Below are positions 11,956-22,707 of a DNA stretch of 64,000 nucleotides, piece by piece (positions within the stretch are counted from its first letter, which is position 1; every line of letters starts with the position of its first letter). The notes beneath the pieces are model-generated. The model ran no database searches. It was not told where the DNA came from and saw only the letters and a program-made list of their open reading frames with translations. A program made the position numbers and the translations under genes. The stretch is from Blastomyces gilchristii SLH14081 (taxonomy: Eukaryota > Ascomycota > Eurotiomycetes > Onygenales > Ajellomycetaceae). The stretch lies in assembly GCF_000003855.2 (NCBI RefSeq), contig NW_003101675.1:176195-240194 (forward strand), given 5' to 3'.

Positions 11956-13517
11956 CTATATGCTTAACTTCTGATGTTTCCAGTTTTTTCCACCCTCACC
12001 TTCAAAGTAATCGCCAGCAGCCTGACCATTGCCGCGAACTAAATATTTGTAGATAGTCAAGCCCTCCAAGCCTACCGGACCCCTCGAATGAATCTTGTTC
12101 GTACTAATTCCAACCTCTGTCCCAAACCCATATCTCATACCGTCGGCAAACCGAGTACTCGCGTTCCAATAAACACCTGCGCTATCGACACCAGCCAAGA
12201 AACGTTCTGCAATAGGCCTCGAGGAGGTTAAAATTGCATCTGTGTGTTTCGACGAGTGTGTATTAATATGGTCGATGGCGGCGTCTACAGAGGTCCCCGT
12301 GGACGACGGTGAGATTGTTTTGATTGCGAGGGTAAGGTCTAAGAACTCAGTGCTGTAATCAGCCTCGGTTGCGTCCTGCAATAGTGCAGATTGTTCCCCC
12401 GTAAGCTTTTCGAGGAGAGCCTGTTTCGATAAAGCATCGCAACGAAGGATGATGCCTTTTGAGAGCAGGGCTTCCACAATGGGCGGTAGTAGAGTCGACA
12501 CCGCATCTCGGTCCACCAAAAGTGTTTCCACGGCGTTGCATGCGGCGGGGTAGCCGGTTTTGGCATCGATTATAACTTTCGTTGCCATTGACAAGTCGGC
12601 GTCTGAGTGAAGATATATCGAGCAGATGCCATCAGCATGGCCGAGAACGGGAATTTTGGTGTTATCTTTCACGTAGCGAACGAGGTCATTGGATCCGCGA
12701 GGAATGACGAGGTCGATATATCTATCCTGTGCAAGAAGGGGGAGGATGGCATCTCTCGTTTTAACGAGTTGGATAGAAGCGTTCGGAACTTGCGACTGGG
12801 ATATGGCTTCTGCAATGACATTGGAGATGGTTACGAAGGATTCAGTCGATTCCTTGCCCCCTTCAGGTTGGATTAGGTGTCAGAAGGATATCTCTCACGA
12901 CAGGGTATAGAGTGGTTTAATGGAATAGCAGTCAGTACCTTTCAGAATAGCGGCATTTCCGGACTTAATTGATAAAGCAGCGATATTTACAATCACTTCT
13001 GGGCGTGCCTCAAATATTATAAGCAATACTCCGATGGGACATGTCACTCGTTCGAGAATGAGGTCATCGTCCAGAAGTGTTCGAAGAGTAACCTTCCCAA
13101 CTGTCAATTCGTTAGCACCGTTTAGAGGGCAGCGCGCCAGTACAATGTGCGCATGAGATTGAGAAGAATAAGTGATTCAGAAAAGGAATATAGGGATTAA
13201 CCGGTGTGCGACTTACTGGGGTCTTCCAGTTCTCGCACATCCAGAATGCCCTTCAACATGTCTTCGTATTTCCCGGGCTTTGCCAAATCCAATCTCTTAA
13301 TGAGGCTCATGCTCAATTCGCCATTCTCTGCAGCTTTAGTAGCAGCTTCGATATCTCTCGCATTTGCTTTGAGGATCACATCTTTTTGCTTTGACAGCGC
13401 GGCGTACATCAAGTCCAAAGCCTCATTCCGAGCGGAGTTAGACAGCGTCGCAAGGTGTCGAGAGGATTCGGCGGCAATTCTTGCCGCCTGATGAGGCGAG
13501 GATTCTGTAAGTGACAT
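11956..13517 (-). CDS. PRO2: Gamma-glutamyl phosphate reductase (glutamate-5-semialdehyde dehydrogenase)
   Basis: Three exons: 13517-13217, 13100-12939, 12860-11956; 455 residues, the usual length (about 456 in yeast). This is the second step of proline synthesis: NADPH-dependent reduction of gamma-glutamyl phosphate to glutamate-5-semialdehyde in the cytosol. Visible motifs are [18 protein letters not shown] (nucleotide-binding N domain), [26 protein letters not shown], the catalytic cysteine in [15 protein letters not shown], and [21 protein letters not shown] near the C-terminus. Splice joins restore ..[13 protein letters not shown].. and ..ILKGGKEST... The gene looks intact and is unrelated in function to the catabolic cluster beside it. 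Confidence 0.97.
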
Positions 13518-14609
13518 TATTGTATATCAATGGCAGGCATATATATAAAAGCTATGCTATGGTGGTTGATGCAGTGAGGCAAAATGCCATTGAGCGCGGG
13601 GTAATTTATTTAGTTGCAATATTTATTTTGTCCGATCGAGAGATTGGTACACCGGCTAACTAACTACTGGAAGCTGATTCGCTAGTTAGTTATTTAACTA
13701 CCAGCCATTATTAAGATTATTATTCTCACTCTCGAACTTCGGTCAGAATCTTCAACTACAGTAACTACATATCCTCTGACGCCAATATTTTGTTGAAGCA
13801 TATAACCCTTGATTATTTCTTTTTTATGATTTTTCAGACCTATCCAAAAGAGCTGGACAGAATAATAATAAAAAAAAAAAAACAGAATGAGAGAAAGCTC
13901 GCTGCTATCTAAGTTCTTCCAGATTAGCAGGCCAGCAAGACAGTTTGGGGGCCTCTCTTTAACCAGGAACTTCGACGTCAGGGTGTAAGTCATGGTATAG
14001 TAAGTACATGTACAGTACAATGAGCTTGATGGAGTCTTTAGATCGACCTGCGCTAGAGGCACGAATAGGAAAGGAAACCAGTTTATTACTCTCTATCAAG
14101 CTTGTCAAGCAACACAAGCAAGAGTTTGTGCACGAGCTTATCGCATTATTTTTGCAGTGGTTGCAAATGTCATCTTTGAACAAGTAAGGCAATTTAACGT
14201 TATTTAGGGATACTGTACCCACTGTGCTGTTAGCCTCCCAATAGAAAAATCACCGGAAAACATCATCTTCTATGGGGCATGGGTGCCCCTCGATCAAAAA
14301 TTGTGTGTTGTTTTGAGAACATACAAATGCCCGGGCAGAGTGGGTTGGTGAGCCCTGGACATTGATGGACAGAGGAGAACAGAATATATCTTAAATAATA
14401 GAAATGTCACGATGGCAGTATTCTGCCAACAACGGACCCTTGAGCTTTTAATGGCAATATCTATCAAAATGTGCCAGCAAAATAGCGACGTTTTGGTTAA
14501 GATTACATTACATATAGGGGTTGTCTTGCTGTTCTAAAAACAGCCAAAAAAGCACGAGTGCTCATTGAAACGAAAAAAAAAAATATTCTCAGGATCACAC
14601 CAAAATTGC
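13518..14609. other. Intergenic region between PRO2 and the permease
   Basis: About 1.1 kb holding the PRO2 promoter and the permease 3' UTR. AT-rich with an A-run near 13869-13881. A minus-strand frame at 13694-14062 has no recognisable domain and is not called. Confidence 0.45.
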
Positions 14610-16418
14610 TCAATTTTTCCCAGACCGGCTCTGCCAGATCTTAGCTGGGAAAGAATCTGGATACTTCGAATAATCCTTAGTGGTTGACGTCGAGCCTCCA
14701 TTTTCCGCCGGCGGTGTGCCTTCAATTTCTTCTTCAGTTTTGGCCCCGGTCAAATCAATCTCGTCTACAGGAATAAACCACGGCTCCTTCCGGCCAACAG
14801 TGAACCTGTGCCCAATATACAAGACGACAAACAATAAAGTACCCACATACGCCGTCATGAAGTCTGAGACATTCCACTGAGAGGGGAAGAATGTGTAGAA
14901 ACCATTGAGGAGGCCAACAATGGTAAAGAACACGATGCAGAGCCATGCACCGGGTTTACCGCAAATTGAAACGTACGGCAAAGTTTTATGGTCGATACCC
15001 TGGAATTCTAGGGCCTTGCGGAACCGAAGATACGAAAGCGAGCACAGAATCCAGGAGAAGTAAGCGGCCATGTTGATCATATTAACGAACCAGTTGAACA
15101 CCACGCCCGCACCAGAGCTGACGCTCAAGTACGCCAACAGCGCAATCACAGCGCAGCTCGTCACAGCGAAATAAGGGACGCCCCAGCGATTTGTCTTGGC
15201 GAATATTTGGGGGGCATTGCCTGCCACGGCCAGCGAGTATATGGAGCGAGAGGCCAGATACATGTAAATGTTGCCGGCAGACCACGCGGAACACAAGATG
15301 ACGGCATTCACGATGTGGTCAAGCACCTTAATTCCCGCATGCTTAATTCCAACAACAAATGGAGAAGCTCCAGCTCCAGCACCCCCAGAAGTGAGCTCCT
15401 CAGCGTTGGATGGGCATGTTAAGGTAACCGCCAGGATAGGGAGTACGTAAAACACGACGAGTCGAACGACAAATGCCTTAGCGGCCACGGGTATCGTCTT
15501 TCGAGGGCTTCTAGTTTCGCCACCGGTGGTAGCTACCATCTCGACGGCAAAGGAAAGCTGAGAGCGTCAGGTTTGTTGATTGTCATATGCGCAACCACAA
15601 AGAAGGGGGACCTTACAGGGAGAATAACGCTGACAAGTGTGCCAAGGAAGCTCACAAACAGGCCCGCGTTTCCCTCGATAATCCAAGTGTTCGCTGGGCC
15701 TGGATCATGCCAGTATCTGAACCCGACGCGGTCGCCAGAGGGGCCTCCCCCGGATGCCAGAACAATTGACAGAATAATCAGGCCAAGAAGAAGGGAAAGT
15801 TTGAGAGAGGAGAAGGCAAATTCGGCTTCTCCAGAAGAAGCCACAGGCAGATAGTTCAATCCGACGATGATTACCATTAGGATGGTGATAAATATTGCAA
15901 CGTTGACCGGCGGATCCCAGTACTGAATAATGAGTGTCGCCGTGGTTATCTCAAAGGGAACCAGAATTGCGTATGCATACCAGTAATTCCAGCCCAAAGC
16001 AAATCCAAACGATTTCGAGAGGAAAGCTGTTGAGTAGAAATCCGGAGCAGCTCCATGTAGAGGGATATACGCTGCGATTTCGAGCAACAGAGTGGAAAAG
16101 ACCCAGACGACGGAACAGATAATGACGAACGCAGACAGGGTCATCGCCGGGCCTCCTCTGGCCAAGGTGCGTCCAGAGCCGACCAGATAAGCCGTGCCAA
16201 TGCAACCTGCGCGACTCCTGTTAGATCATTGATTGATTGGCCTTAAGGGGTTCGAAATAAAACTATTTTGACGACTTACCTCCAAGGGAAATCAGATAGA
16301 GGTGTCTGGGCTTGAGCCAGGCCGAATCTCTTTTTTCCTGAGGAGCCTCGAGGCCATATTCAACGATCCACGTCCGGTCCGCCTCCTCAATCTCGCTCCT
16401 CATTTGTTTTTCTGTCAT
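14610..16418 (-). CDS. Amino-acid permease (APC superfamily, fungal YAT family)
   Basis: Three exons: 16418-16280, 16206-15617, 15557-14610; 558 residues. About twelve hydrophobic segments follow a polar N-terminus. The first carries the glycine-rich LYLISLGGCIGTAYLVGSG, the substrate-binding hallmark of yeast amino-acid transporters, and EMVATTGGETRSPRKTIP is the conserved cytoplasmic loop after TM6. The C-terminus is cytosolic and Ser/Thr/Asp-rich. The family imports amino acids by proton symport at the plasma membrane; the particular substrate cannot be read from sequence. It is transcribed divergently from the Zn2Cys6 regulator across 646 bp, and intact catabolic enzymes lie downstream of that regulator, so I infer that it imports the cluster substrate. 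No defect was seen. Confidence 0.9.
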
Positions 16419-17064
16419 GGCCAATGGCTGTGATATTGAACTGATAAACTGAGGTTTGATTCATAGCATCATCTGAATGGAGTTCAGAGACTTGAGCACC
16501 TCTATATACCACTGAGGTTTGACAGCTTATGTTGTGAATTCGATGGAAATGGGCTGAGCCTGCTTTGCCTTCCATATCCCCGGAATTTTGGAACTATTCA
16601 TCGAAAATCATTCTCTCGTACTCTGTACTCTAGTCAGGGATTCCCCAGGTTTGAGCTTCCTCAGTGGCTGCCGGGAGAGCATCAGACATATGAATCCCCG
16701 TGGGGCAGTGCTAGTGCAGGCCCAAGAGACGAGACATTGTGGAGAGGAACATTCAACGAAACTGTTTTCGCCAACGATTAGTGGCTGGCGTCTCTGGCGG
16801 TATTTGTTCGCAAGCTGGGCGAGCGATGATCCCCCCACCTTCGTATTCTTCCAATAAAACTATCGGTAGGTAGCCGAGGGGGTGCGAGGGAGGGAAACAG
16901 GGCTCAATGGGCAGCCGAACTCAAGATGCCAAGTCGTTGCGAGGCTTTGGGCGGGGAAATCCTCCTCAAACCCATGAACAACTTTAACAAGGTTGGCCCA
17001 TCCACACCCAGCATCACCCTTTGTGAGACTCCATAAATAAGGTAATTAATTTAAGTAAAAAAGA
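16419..17064. promoter_or_regulatory. Bidirectional promoter of permease and Zn2Cys6 regulator
   Basis: 646 bp between two divergent start codons. It contains CGG-N7-CCG at 16864-16876, an inverted CGG pair of the type bound by dimeric Zn2Cys6 regulators, about 190 bp upstream of the regulator ATG. This makes it a candidate operator for the neighbouring gene product or another binuclear zinc factor. Confidence 0.45.
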
Positions 17065-18594
17065 ATGTCCGGCGAAGGCAAGCCTCCCTCTGACATGACA
17101 GAGGCAATCCCTCCCTATTCTCCCGGCGCCTCTCCGGGGGCCAAAGACCGCCTGATACGCCGCCGGGTTACCGTTGACGGCCGTGTCCGTTCTGGATGCT
17201 TGACTTGCAAGACCCGCAAAAAGAAGTGCGATGGACAGATCTCCAGCGTTGACAACCGCTGCAGAGCCTGCATCCGCCTGGGGCTCGTCTGCGAACAATC
17301 GCCCCTGCGAAAGGTGGCACCACGACGTCGGACGCTGACAACAGAGGTAGCTACTACGCCAGAGAATATCAGCAACAAGCAGCAAGAGACCCAGAGCCAG
17401 GCCCGTTCTGACGGCAAGATGGGCGATTCTCAAGATCAAACTCCTCCCAATTATAGCGAAGACTCCCTGAACAGTATAGAACCACTGCTGCTCAAATACT
17501 TCCTCAGTGACGTCGCACCACTCTGCTCAATCCTGCAACAAGATGGTGCTAGCTTCTGTTCTGTACTGCTGCCGATGGCCATCGTCGACTCCTCTCTATT
17601 GCACGCTCTCTTCACCTATGCTTCCGTCCATTTCGATGCCACCGCGCCCGTTTCAACGGCCATCTCTCCCCGAACAAGGCTGGGGTTTGAGACTCATGTC
17701 GCGCGCGGCATCTCAAACGCAATCGCTCGGAATACCGTAACCGAAAGCACTGTGGCCTGCGCGCTGGTCGTTAGCACCGCTCATGTTATCGGCGGTGACA
17801 CATCTCGCTGGCTCCTACACTTGCAAGGTGCGGGACACCTAATAAGCCACCTTGGTCCTCCACGGCTGCTCAAAATCCCCGATGGAGCGTTTCTTCTGCG
17901 ATATTTCGCGTACCATGACATCATGGCCGCCTTGAGCACTGGACGACACCCTTCGATTGAGGGCGTATATTGGGCTCTCAATATTGATGGAGATGTCCAT
18001 TCCGCGGATTCCTTCGTGGGCCTCGCGCATCATATATTTCGCCACATCACGAGTATCTGCGCGTTCGTTGCCGACACCTCTGATCTCGACGCTTCTTCGA
18101 GTTGCGATCGGTTGGCGAACGAAACTCTTCGGGCAGAAACCATCGCTCATGCACTTCGCTCACAGGATTTGCACCTCCAACTGAGGTATACAGATAACTA
18201 TAGCGAAGCCCTTGTCCACCATGCAGAGGCATTCCGGTTTGCCGCTCTTTTCCATCTCTACCGCCGATTACTTCATATCTGCGGTCCAAGTGCCATCTAC
18301 GAACAGCACATGGTGGAGTGTGTGCAACGTATATTCAGTCATGTGTCCCTAGTTCCGTTGAACCTATATTGCGAAATTGGATTACTCTTTCCCTTGTTTA
18401 TGGCGGGAATAGGCGGTGCCAACGATGCAAGCGCCGTTCATTACATCCAAAACCGCCTCGACTACATCGAAACCTGGACCAAGTTCAAGCATGTAACAAG
18501 GACCCGGGAACTGTTGCAACTGCTTTGGGATCAAAAGCGGACAGATTGGGAGGTAGTGCTCCGGGAATTAGATTGGCATATATCTCTGGCCTAA
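17065..18594 (+). CDS. Zn2Cys6 fungal transcription factor
   Basis: Single exon, 509 residues. A binuclear zinc cluster lies at residues 45-76 with cysteines at 45, 48, 55, 66, 69 and 76 (spacing 2-6-10-2-6), preceded by a basic stretch. The rest resembles the fungal-specific regulatory domain of the type often annotated Fungal_trans_2 (helical, with ..FLLRYFAYHDIMAALSTGR..). Such factors usually control an adjacent pathway by binding CGG-containing half-sites, and a CGG-N7-CCG site lies in the shared promoter. Position between the permease and the enzymes supports a role as pathway-specific activator (inference). Open and intact, unlike the next three genes. Confidence 0.93.
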   Translation: MSGEGKPPSDMTEAIPPYSPGASPGAKDRLIRRRVTVDGRVRSGCLTCKTRKKKCDGQISSVDNRCRACIRLGLVCEQSPLRKVAPRRRTLTTEVATTPENISNKQQETQSQARSDGKMGDSQDQTPPNYSEDSLNSIEPLLLKYFLSDVAPLCSILQQDGASFCSVLLPMAIVDSSLLHALFTYASVHFDATAPVSTAISPRTRLGFETHVARGISNAIARNTVTESTVACALVVSTAHVIGGDTSRWLLHLQGAGHLISHLGPPRLLKIPDGAFLLRYFAYHDIMAALSTGRHPSIEGVYWALNIDGDVHSADSFVGLAHHIFRHITSICAFVADTSDLDASSSCDRLANETLRAETIAHALRSQDLHLQLRYTDNYSEALVHHAEAFRFAALFHLYRRLLHICGPSAIYEQHMVECVQRIFSHVSLVPLNLYCEIGLLFPLFMAGIGGANDASAVHYIQNRLDYIETWTKFKHVTRTRELLQLLWDQKRTDWEVVLRELDWHISLA

Positions 18595-18974
18595 ATTCCG
18601 CCAATGGTGTGAACGTTTTCGAGACAACGATATTTCCTGTTTGGACAGTCGACTATGAATTTTATTTTTGCCTCGTGGTGGCGGGTTCGGCGCATCTGGC
18701 GCGCAATTTCCATGCCCAGAAAAAACCAAAACCCCACCTGTAGCTTAGCACTGTGCATCTGCAAGTAACATTGTGGAGAAAGCGGATGGCTCAGCGCAGG
18801 TAGTCATCAAGAATGTCGGCTTGAATTCAGTGCTCCAAGTGGTACCGCAATTCCTCCGTGAGAATGACAAAAAGACAGTTTCCTATCGTTGAAAGAGGGA
18901 GGGAAGTTGCCAACACGGATTTTACCTTTTCCCTTTATTTTTCTTACCCAGACAAATACATTCTCCTGGTCAAC
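18595..18974. promoter_or_regulatory. Upstream region of the DAPAL/M20 pseudogene
   Basis: 380 bp between the regulator stop and the ATG at 18975. The frame is open upstream to 18858, but the conserved start MTPHHRPLYFN argues for 18975. No clear regulatory motif was identified. Confidence 0.4.
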
Positions 18975-21118
18975 ATGACTCCCCATCACCGTCCTCTATA
19001 TTTCAACGCTGGTGCACAATCCTGCTCCAGCAAAGGGTTCAACTCCGCCAAATCAGTGAATGCTTTCCATACGCAGCTCGAAGATTATCACCCATTTCCC
19101 CTCATGCTGTTGCCTGGTGCGGCAGAGGATATTGGGGTCAAGGCCATCTACGCGAAGAATGAAACCAACCGACTGGGACTCCCGGCAGTCAACACTCTCA
19201 GCGTGTCATGGGCAATTTTTCGAGCTGTAGTAAATCGTTTAGGGTTGCTGGAGGATGCTACTATCAAGGCAGTCAGGGCTTGTCTGTCTGAAGAACCCGT
19301 TCCTCTCTTCACTCCCTCGGAGGGCAACCACGGGCAGGCTGTGGCTCATATAGGCTTGCTCCTGGCAACACCGGTTCAGATCCACGTCCCGGTGCACACA
19401 AGTCCTGAGACCATCGCACTCTTGCACATCAGAAAAGCAACAGTTGTCCAATCTAGCGGCTCTAGCTGCGACGCGCTCTCAGAGGCGCAAATTGCCTCCC
19501 AATGAAACAATAGCATTTTGATTCAAGAGGATGCTAGTTTAGGCTATCATGAGATTCCACAGGTATAAAGATATTCCTATGCTCCTCAAACTTCCTGATT
19601 CCATTCAAGAACAACACTGATAAGCAATCATATTTGTACAGTTAATTACTGAGGGTTACTCAACAATTATGCATGAGATTGACTACCAGCTCGCAGGTGA
19701 GCAGCTGAGCCTTGTAGTCTCTCCTGCTGGGGCTGGATCGCTCGCCCAAGCAGTTGTGGCCCACTACAAATCATCAGAAAGGAAATCTACAGTCTTCATG
19801 GCAGTTGAGCCAGACACCGCTGGCCTTTTGTGGAATAGCTTGACTAATGGGAAACCCGCGATCGGGAAAACTAGTTCAACCATCATGACTGAGCTAAAGT
19901 GTGGGAGACTTTCTGAGACCGTGTGGCCACTTCTAAAATGTGGAACTGACGCAAGTATAACAATCTCTGACTACGAGGCCCATCGGGCGAGCCTTGAGCT
20001 ACAAATGCTAGGCATTGCAGGACCCAGTGGTGCAGCCAGTCTAGTGGCTCTTCGTGCGCTCAGTGAATCAGACAAGTCTCAGTTGGGGCTTAATCAGGAT
20101 TCTATAGTAGTTTTAATATGCACAGAGAGGGGTCCCATGAACTTCAAAACTCTGAAAGATGTTGCTTCTGACAATGTAATTGACTTGACCTAGACATTAG
20201 TGCAAATTGGCTCTTCAAATCCTGATTTCAGCTCCATTCCAGGCCCGGGTGAAACCTCGATTGCACAATATATCACTGTGTGGCTTCAGCATCGCAACAT
20301 CGAATACCATTGGATTGAGCCAACTCCAGGGCGACCTTCCGTTGTTGGTATTGCACGCGGCTCTGGTGGAGGCAAGAGCCTCATGTTCAATGGGCATATT
20401 GACACTGTCACGCTCCTAGGGTACAATGGCGACCCTCTTAACCCTTTAATATCCGATGGGAATCTTTATGGCCGGGGTTCTGCGGATATGAAGAGTGGTC
20501 TTGCTGTTGGCATGGTAGCCATCGCCAATGTGAAGGGAATGAATTTGAGGGGAGACATGATCCTCGCGGCGGTTGCGGATGAGGAGTCAGAAAGTCTTGG
20601 AATGGAGCAATTACTGCAAGCAGGATGGCGTGCGGATGCTGCCATTATTGCTGAACCGACCGAGATGGCTCTCATCAACAAGCACAAGGGATTTGCGTTA
20701 TTTCAAGTTGATATTCACGGCGCAGCCGCTCATGGATCTCGTGCGGATCTCGGTGTCGACGCCATCTGCAAAGCTGGATATTTTCTCGTCGAGCTTGGAT
20801 AAGCTAGCAGCAACCATCCCTGGCTTTAAGTTTGACCTACGATCGACTTTCTCATGGGCCCCCTACTTCATCCAGCGGGAAGACGAACTTGTTCAGCTTG
20901 TGGCCAAGCACGCAGCTCGGACGACAGGGGAGACTCCTCAAATAAAAGGTGAAACTTATTGGACAGACATGGCATTACTGGGAGAGGCAGGTATTTCAGG
21001 ATTGATCTGGGGCCCGAAGGGGCATGGGCTGCATGCCAAAACTGAGTGGGTTGAGGTCGAGTCAGTACGACAACTTGCGGAGTCGTTTGTGGCAGTTGTA
21101 GGAGGCTTTTGTAAATAG
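18975..21118 (+). pseudogene. Broken diaminopropionate ammonia-lyase-like / M20 deacetylase unit, apparently fused
   Basis: Exon 1 is 18975-19562, with an intron at 19563-19641, then exon 2. The first half is a fold-type II PLP enzyme like diaminopropionate ammonia-lyase (YgeX): KNETNRLGLPA, TPSEGNHGQAVAH, VSPAGAGSLAQAV, LQMLGIAGPSGAAS. The second half is an M20 deacetylase (ArgE/DapE type) with metal and catalytic motifs FNGHIDTV, GRGSADMKSG, ADEESES, AEPTE and a late GHGLHA. The same frame runs from one half to the other. Defects: the PLP lysine is Asn (codon 19191-19193, AVN for AFK), TGA at 19503-19505, TAG at 20191-20193, and loss of the M20 dimerisation domain with a frame change near 20790-20800. 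It cannot give a working enzyme as it stands. E. coli ygeX and ygeY (M20) are neighbours, which supports a functional pairing. Confidence 0.85.
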
Positions 21119-21349
21119 ATAGAATATGATATTCAGCAGAATGTTACTGTATTATTTCTAATGTCGCCGCTCCTTTTCTACGAGGCATACACCACAGAAA
21201 AAGATTGCTTAAACATTGATTTCCTAGGGTTTTCGGGATGTTTCATCGGCGTGAGTGTTGATCATCATTATCAGGTCTCAATCTGATGATATTCTCCATT
21301 GGAAAACAATAGTAAAAGGCGTTGGATTTGGCTTATTTCCTAGTATATT

Positions 21350-22707
21350 TTAAGCGGCAGGCTGGTAGGTACTAAAGTCATATTCAACATCGTAATCCTC
21401 CGCATCAATATCACCATCGGAAAGCTCGACATCCTGCAGATTTTCGCCATCATCTTCTTCCTCCTCAGTGAACCCATAGTCCTTCTTTTGGATTTTCTTC
21501 CAGGCGGCGATTGTTTGCTTTCGTGTGAGGTAGAATGGGAGCTTGGAGAGTGGAACGCAGCCAGTATCTGTCACCTCAACTGTCTGTCCAATAGAACTGG
21601 CGGTATCGGTGGCCATATCCACAGAATAATGTGAATAAAGAATACCATTCCTTTCTGTGCAATGACTGTTTGACCTGGCACAAACATAGGGTAGTCCATC
21701 CATGTGGGGGCAAAGGTTGCACCCATGCTATACCCGCATGCATCAAACCTCTGCTCACGGAAACCATTCTCATCAGCCACCCGAGCGTAAGCCTCAGCAA
21801 CCTTTCCAATTGGTCTCCCGGGCTTTAGAGCTTCCATGGCAGCTTTCATCTGCAATACGTTGACCTCATGCATACGCCTGGCTAGTTTTGTAATACCGCC
21901 AATTGGGATGGTTCGCATTAAACAGGCATGGTAGTGTTTGTATACACCAGCATGTTCCAATGTGACCTGTCGTTCGATTCTTGATTTGCCGGTGGAATAT
22001 CGAGTCAGGACTCCTTTGTTTCCAGAAATAAGGATATTCTCGTTTGCTGGATCGTCACCACCACCTTCATAAACAGTGCCTACAATTTCCCTCCACAGGC
22101 CCCCTTCATAGGCTCCAGGCTTTGCTAGCTTTAGAGCGCGGACAAAAGCAAAGTCAGCCAGATAAGCGGCTTTGCGAATTTTGTTCATCTCAGTTGGAGA
22201 TTTGATAATGCGCAGCTCCTGGCCGAACAAGTTGCTGTGGTCAACCAGGGTGCACAGACCCTCTACAGCTTCCAGAAGCAGCTTTCCGATTCGAAGGTTC
22301 AGAGTGCAGGAGTCAGGTTCGTAGCCGATTCTTTTCGCTGGCGAGTTGATGCCAAACTCTTTCAGCACCTCAGGGACCAAAGAAACTGGGTTGCTGCTGG
22401 CGGCGTCGCTTCGGATAAGAATATCTTCCCGCTTCAAGACTGAAGTATAGAGTGCCTGGCGGAGGTCAGGGAGACGTGTGATTAAGCGCATTCTACCATC
22501 GTTATGGAAGTACATCGCCTGGAAAAAGACGTAACCAAAGGTGTCGAATCCAGTGAAGTAGTAAAGAGACTCTTGCTTGGTCATGATGAAGCCATCAAGC
22601 TTCTCTCGCTTCATAATTTCCAACGCGCGGTTCCGCCGTCCCTGTAACTCCTCCTCAGAGAAGTGGAGGGCCTTCTTGAAGGCTGGGAGTTGTTTGAGGT
22701 TGGCCAT
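21350..22707 (-). pseudogene. M24 creatinase / ectoine-hydrolase-like protein, frameshifted
   Basis: A pita-bread-fold M24 family protein, with a creatinase N-terminal domain at residues about 20-170 (GFIMTKQESLYYFTGFDTFGY) and a catalytic domain after it. The usual metal-binding DAG..SD..R motif is replaced by EHAGVYKHYHACLMRTIPIG, so two-metal peptidase activity is unlikely. GYSMGATFAPTWMDYP followed by PGQ and a hydrophobic FFIH segment resembles bacterial ectoine hydrolase (DoeA/EutD), which has GYSIG..YPPDWGE at the same place as far as I remember. The frame from 22707 ends at 21571, but the conserved C-terminal part (GQTVEVTDTGCVPLSKLPFYL) continues in another frame to 21350; about one base is missing near 21622-21625. 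The acidic tail rich in Glu and Asp is unusual. Convergent with the DAPAL/M20 unit. Confidence 0.8.

Noticed and set aside
13694..14222. Two minus-strand frames between PRO2 and the permease
   Set aside because: No similarity recognised, AT-rich, no splice or start context that suggests a gene.
15573..15854. Plus-strand frames within the permease
   Set aside because: Antisense shadows of a well-supported membrane protein.
18318..18743. 141-residue frame overlapping the end of the Zn2Cys6 gene
   Set aside because: Alternative frame of the regulator; the regulator frame is complete and conserved.
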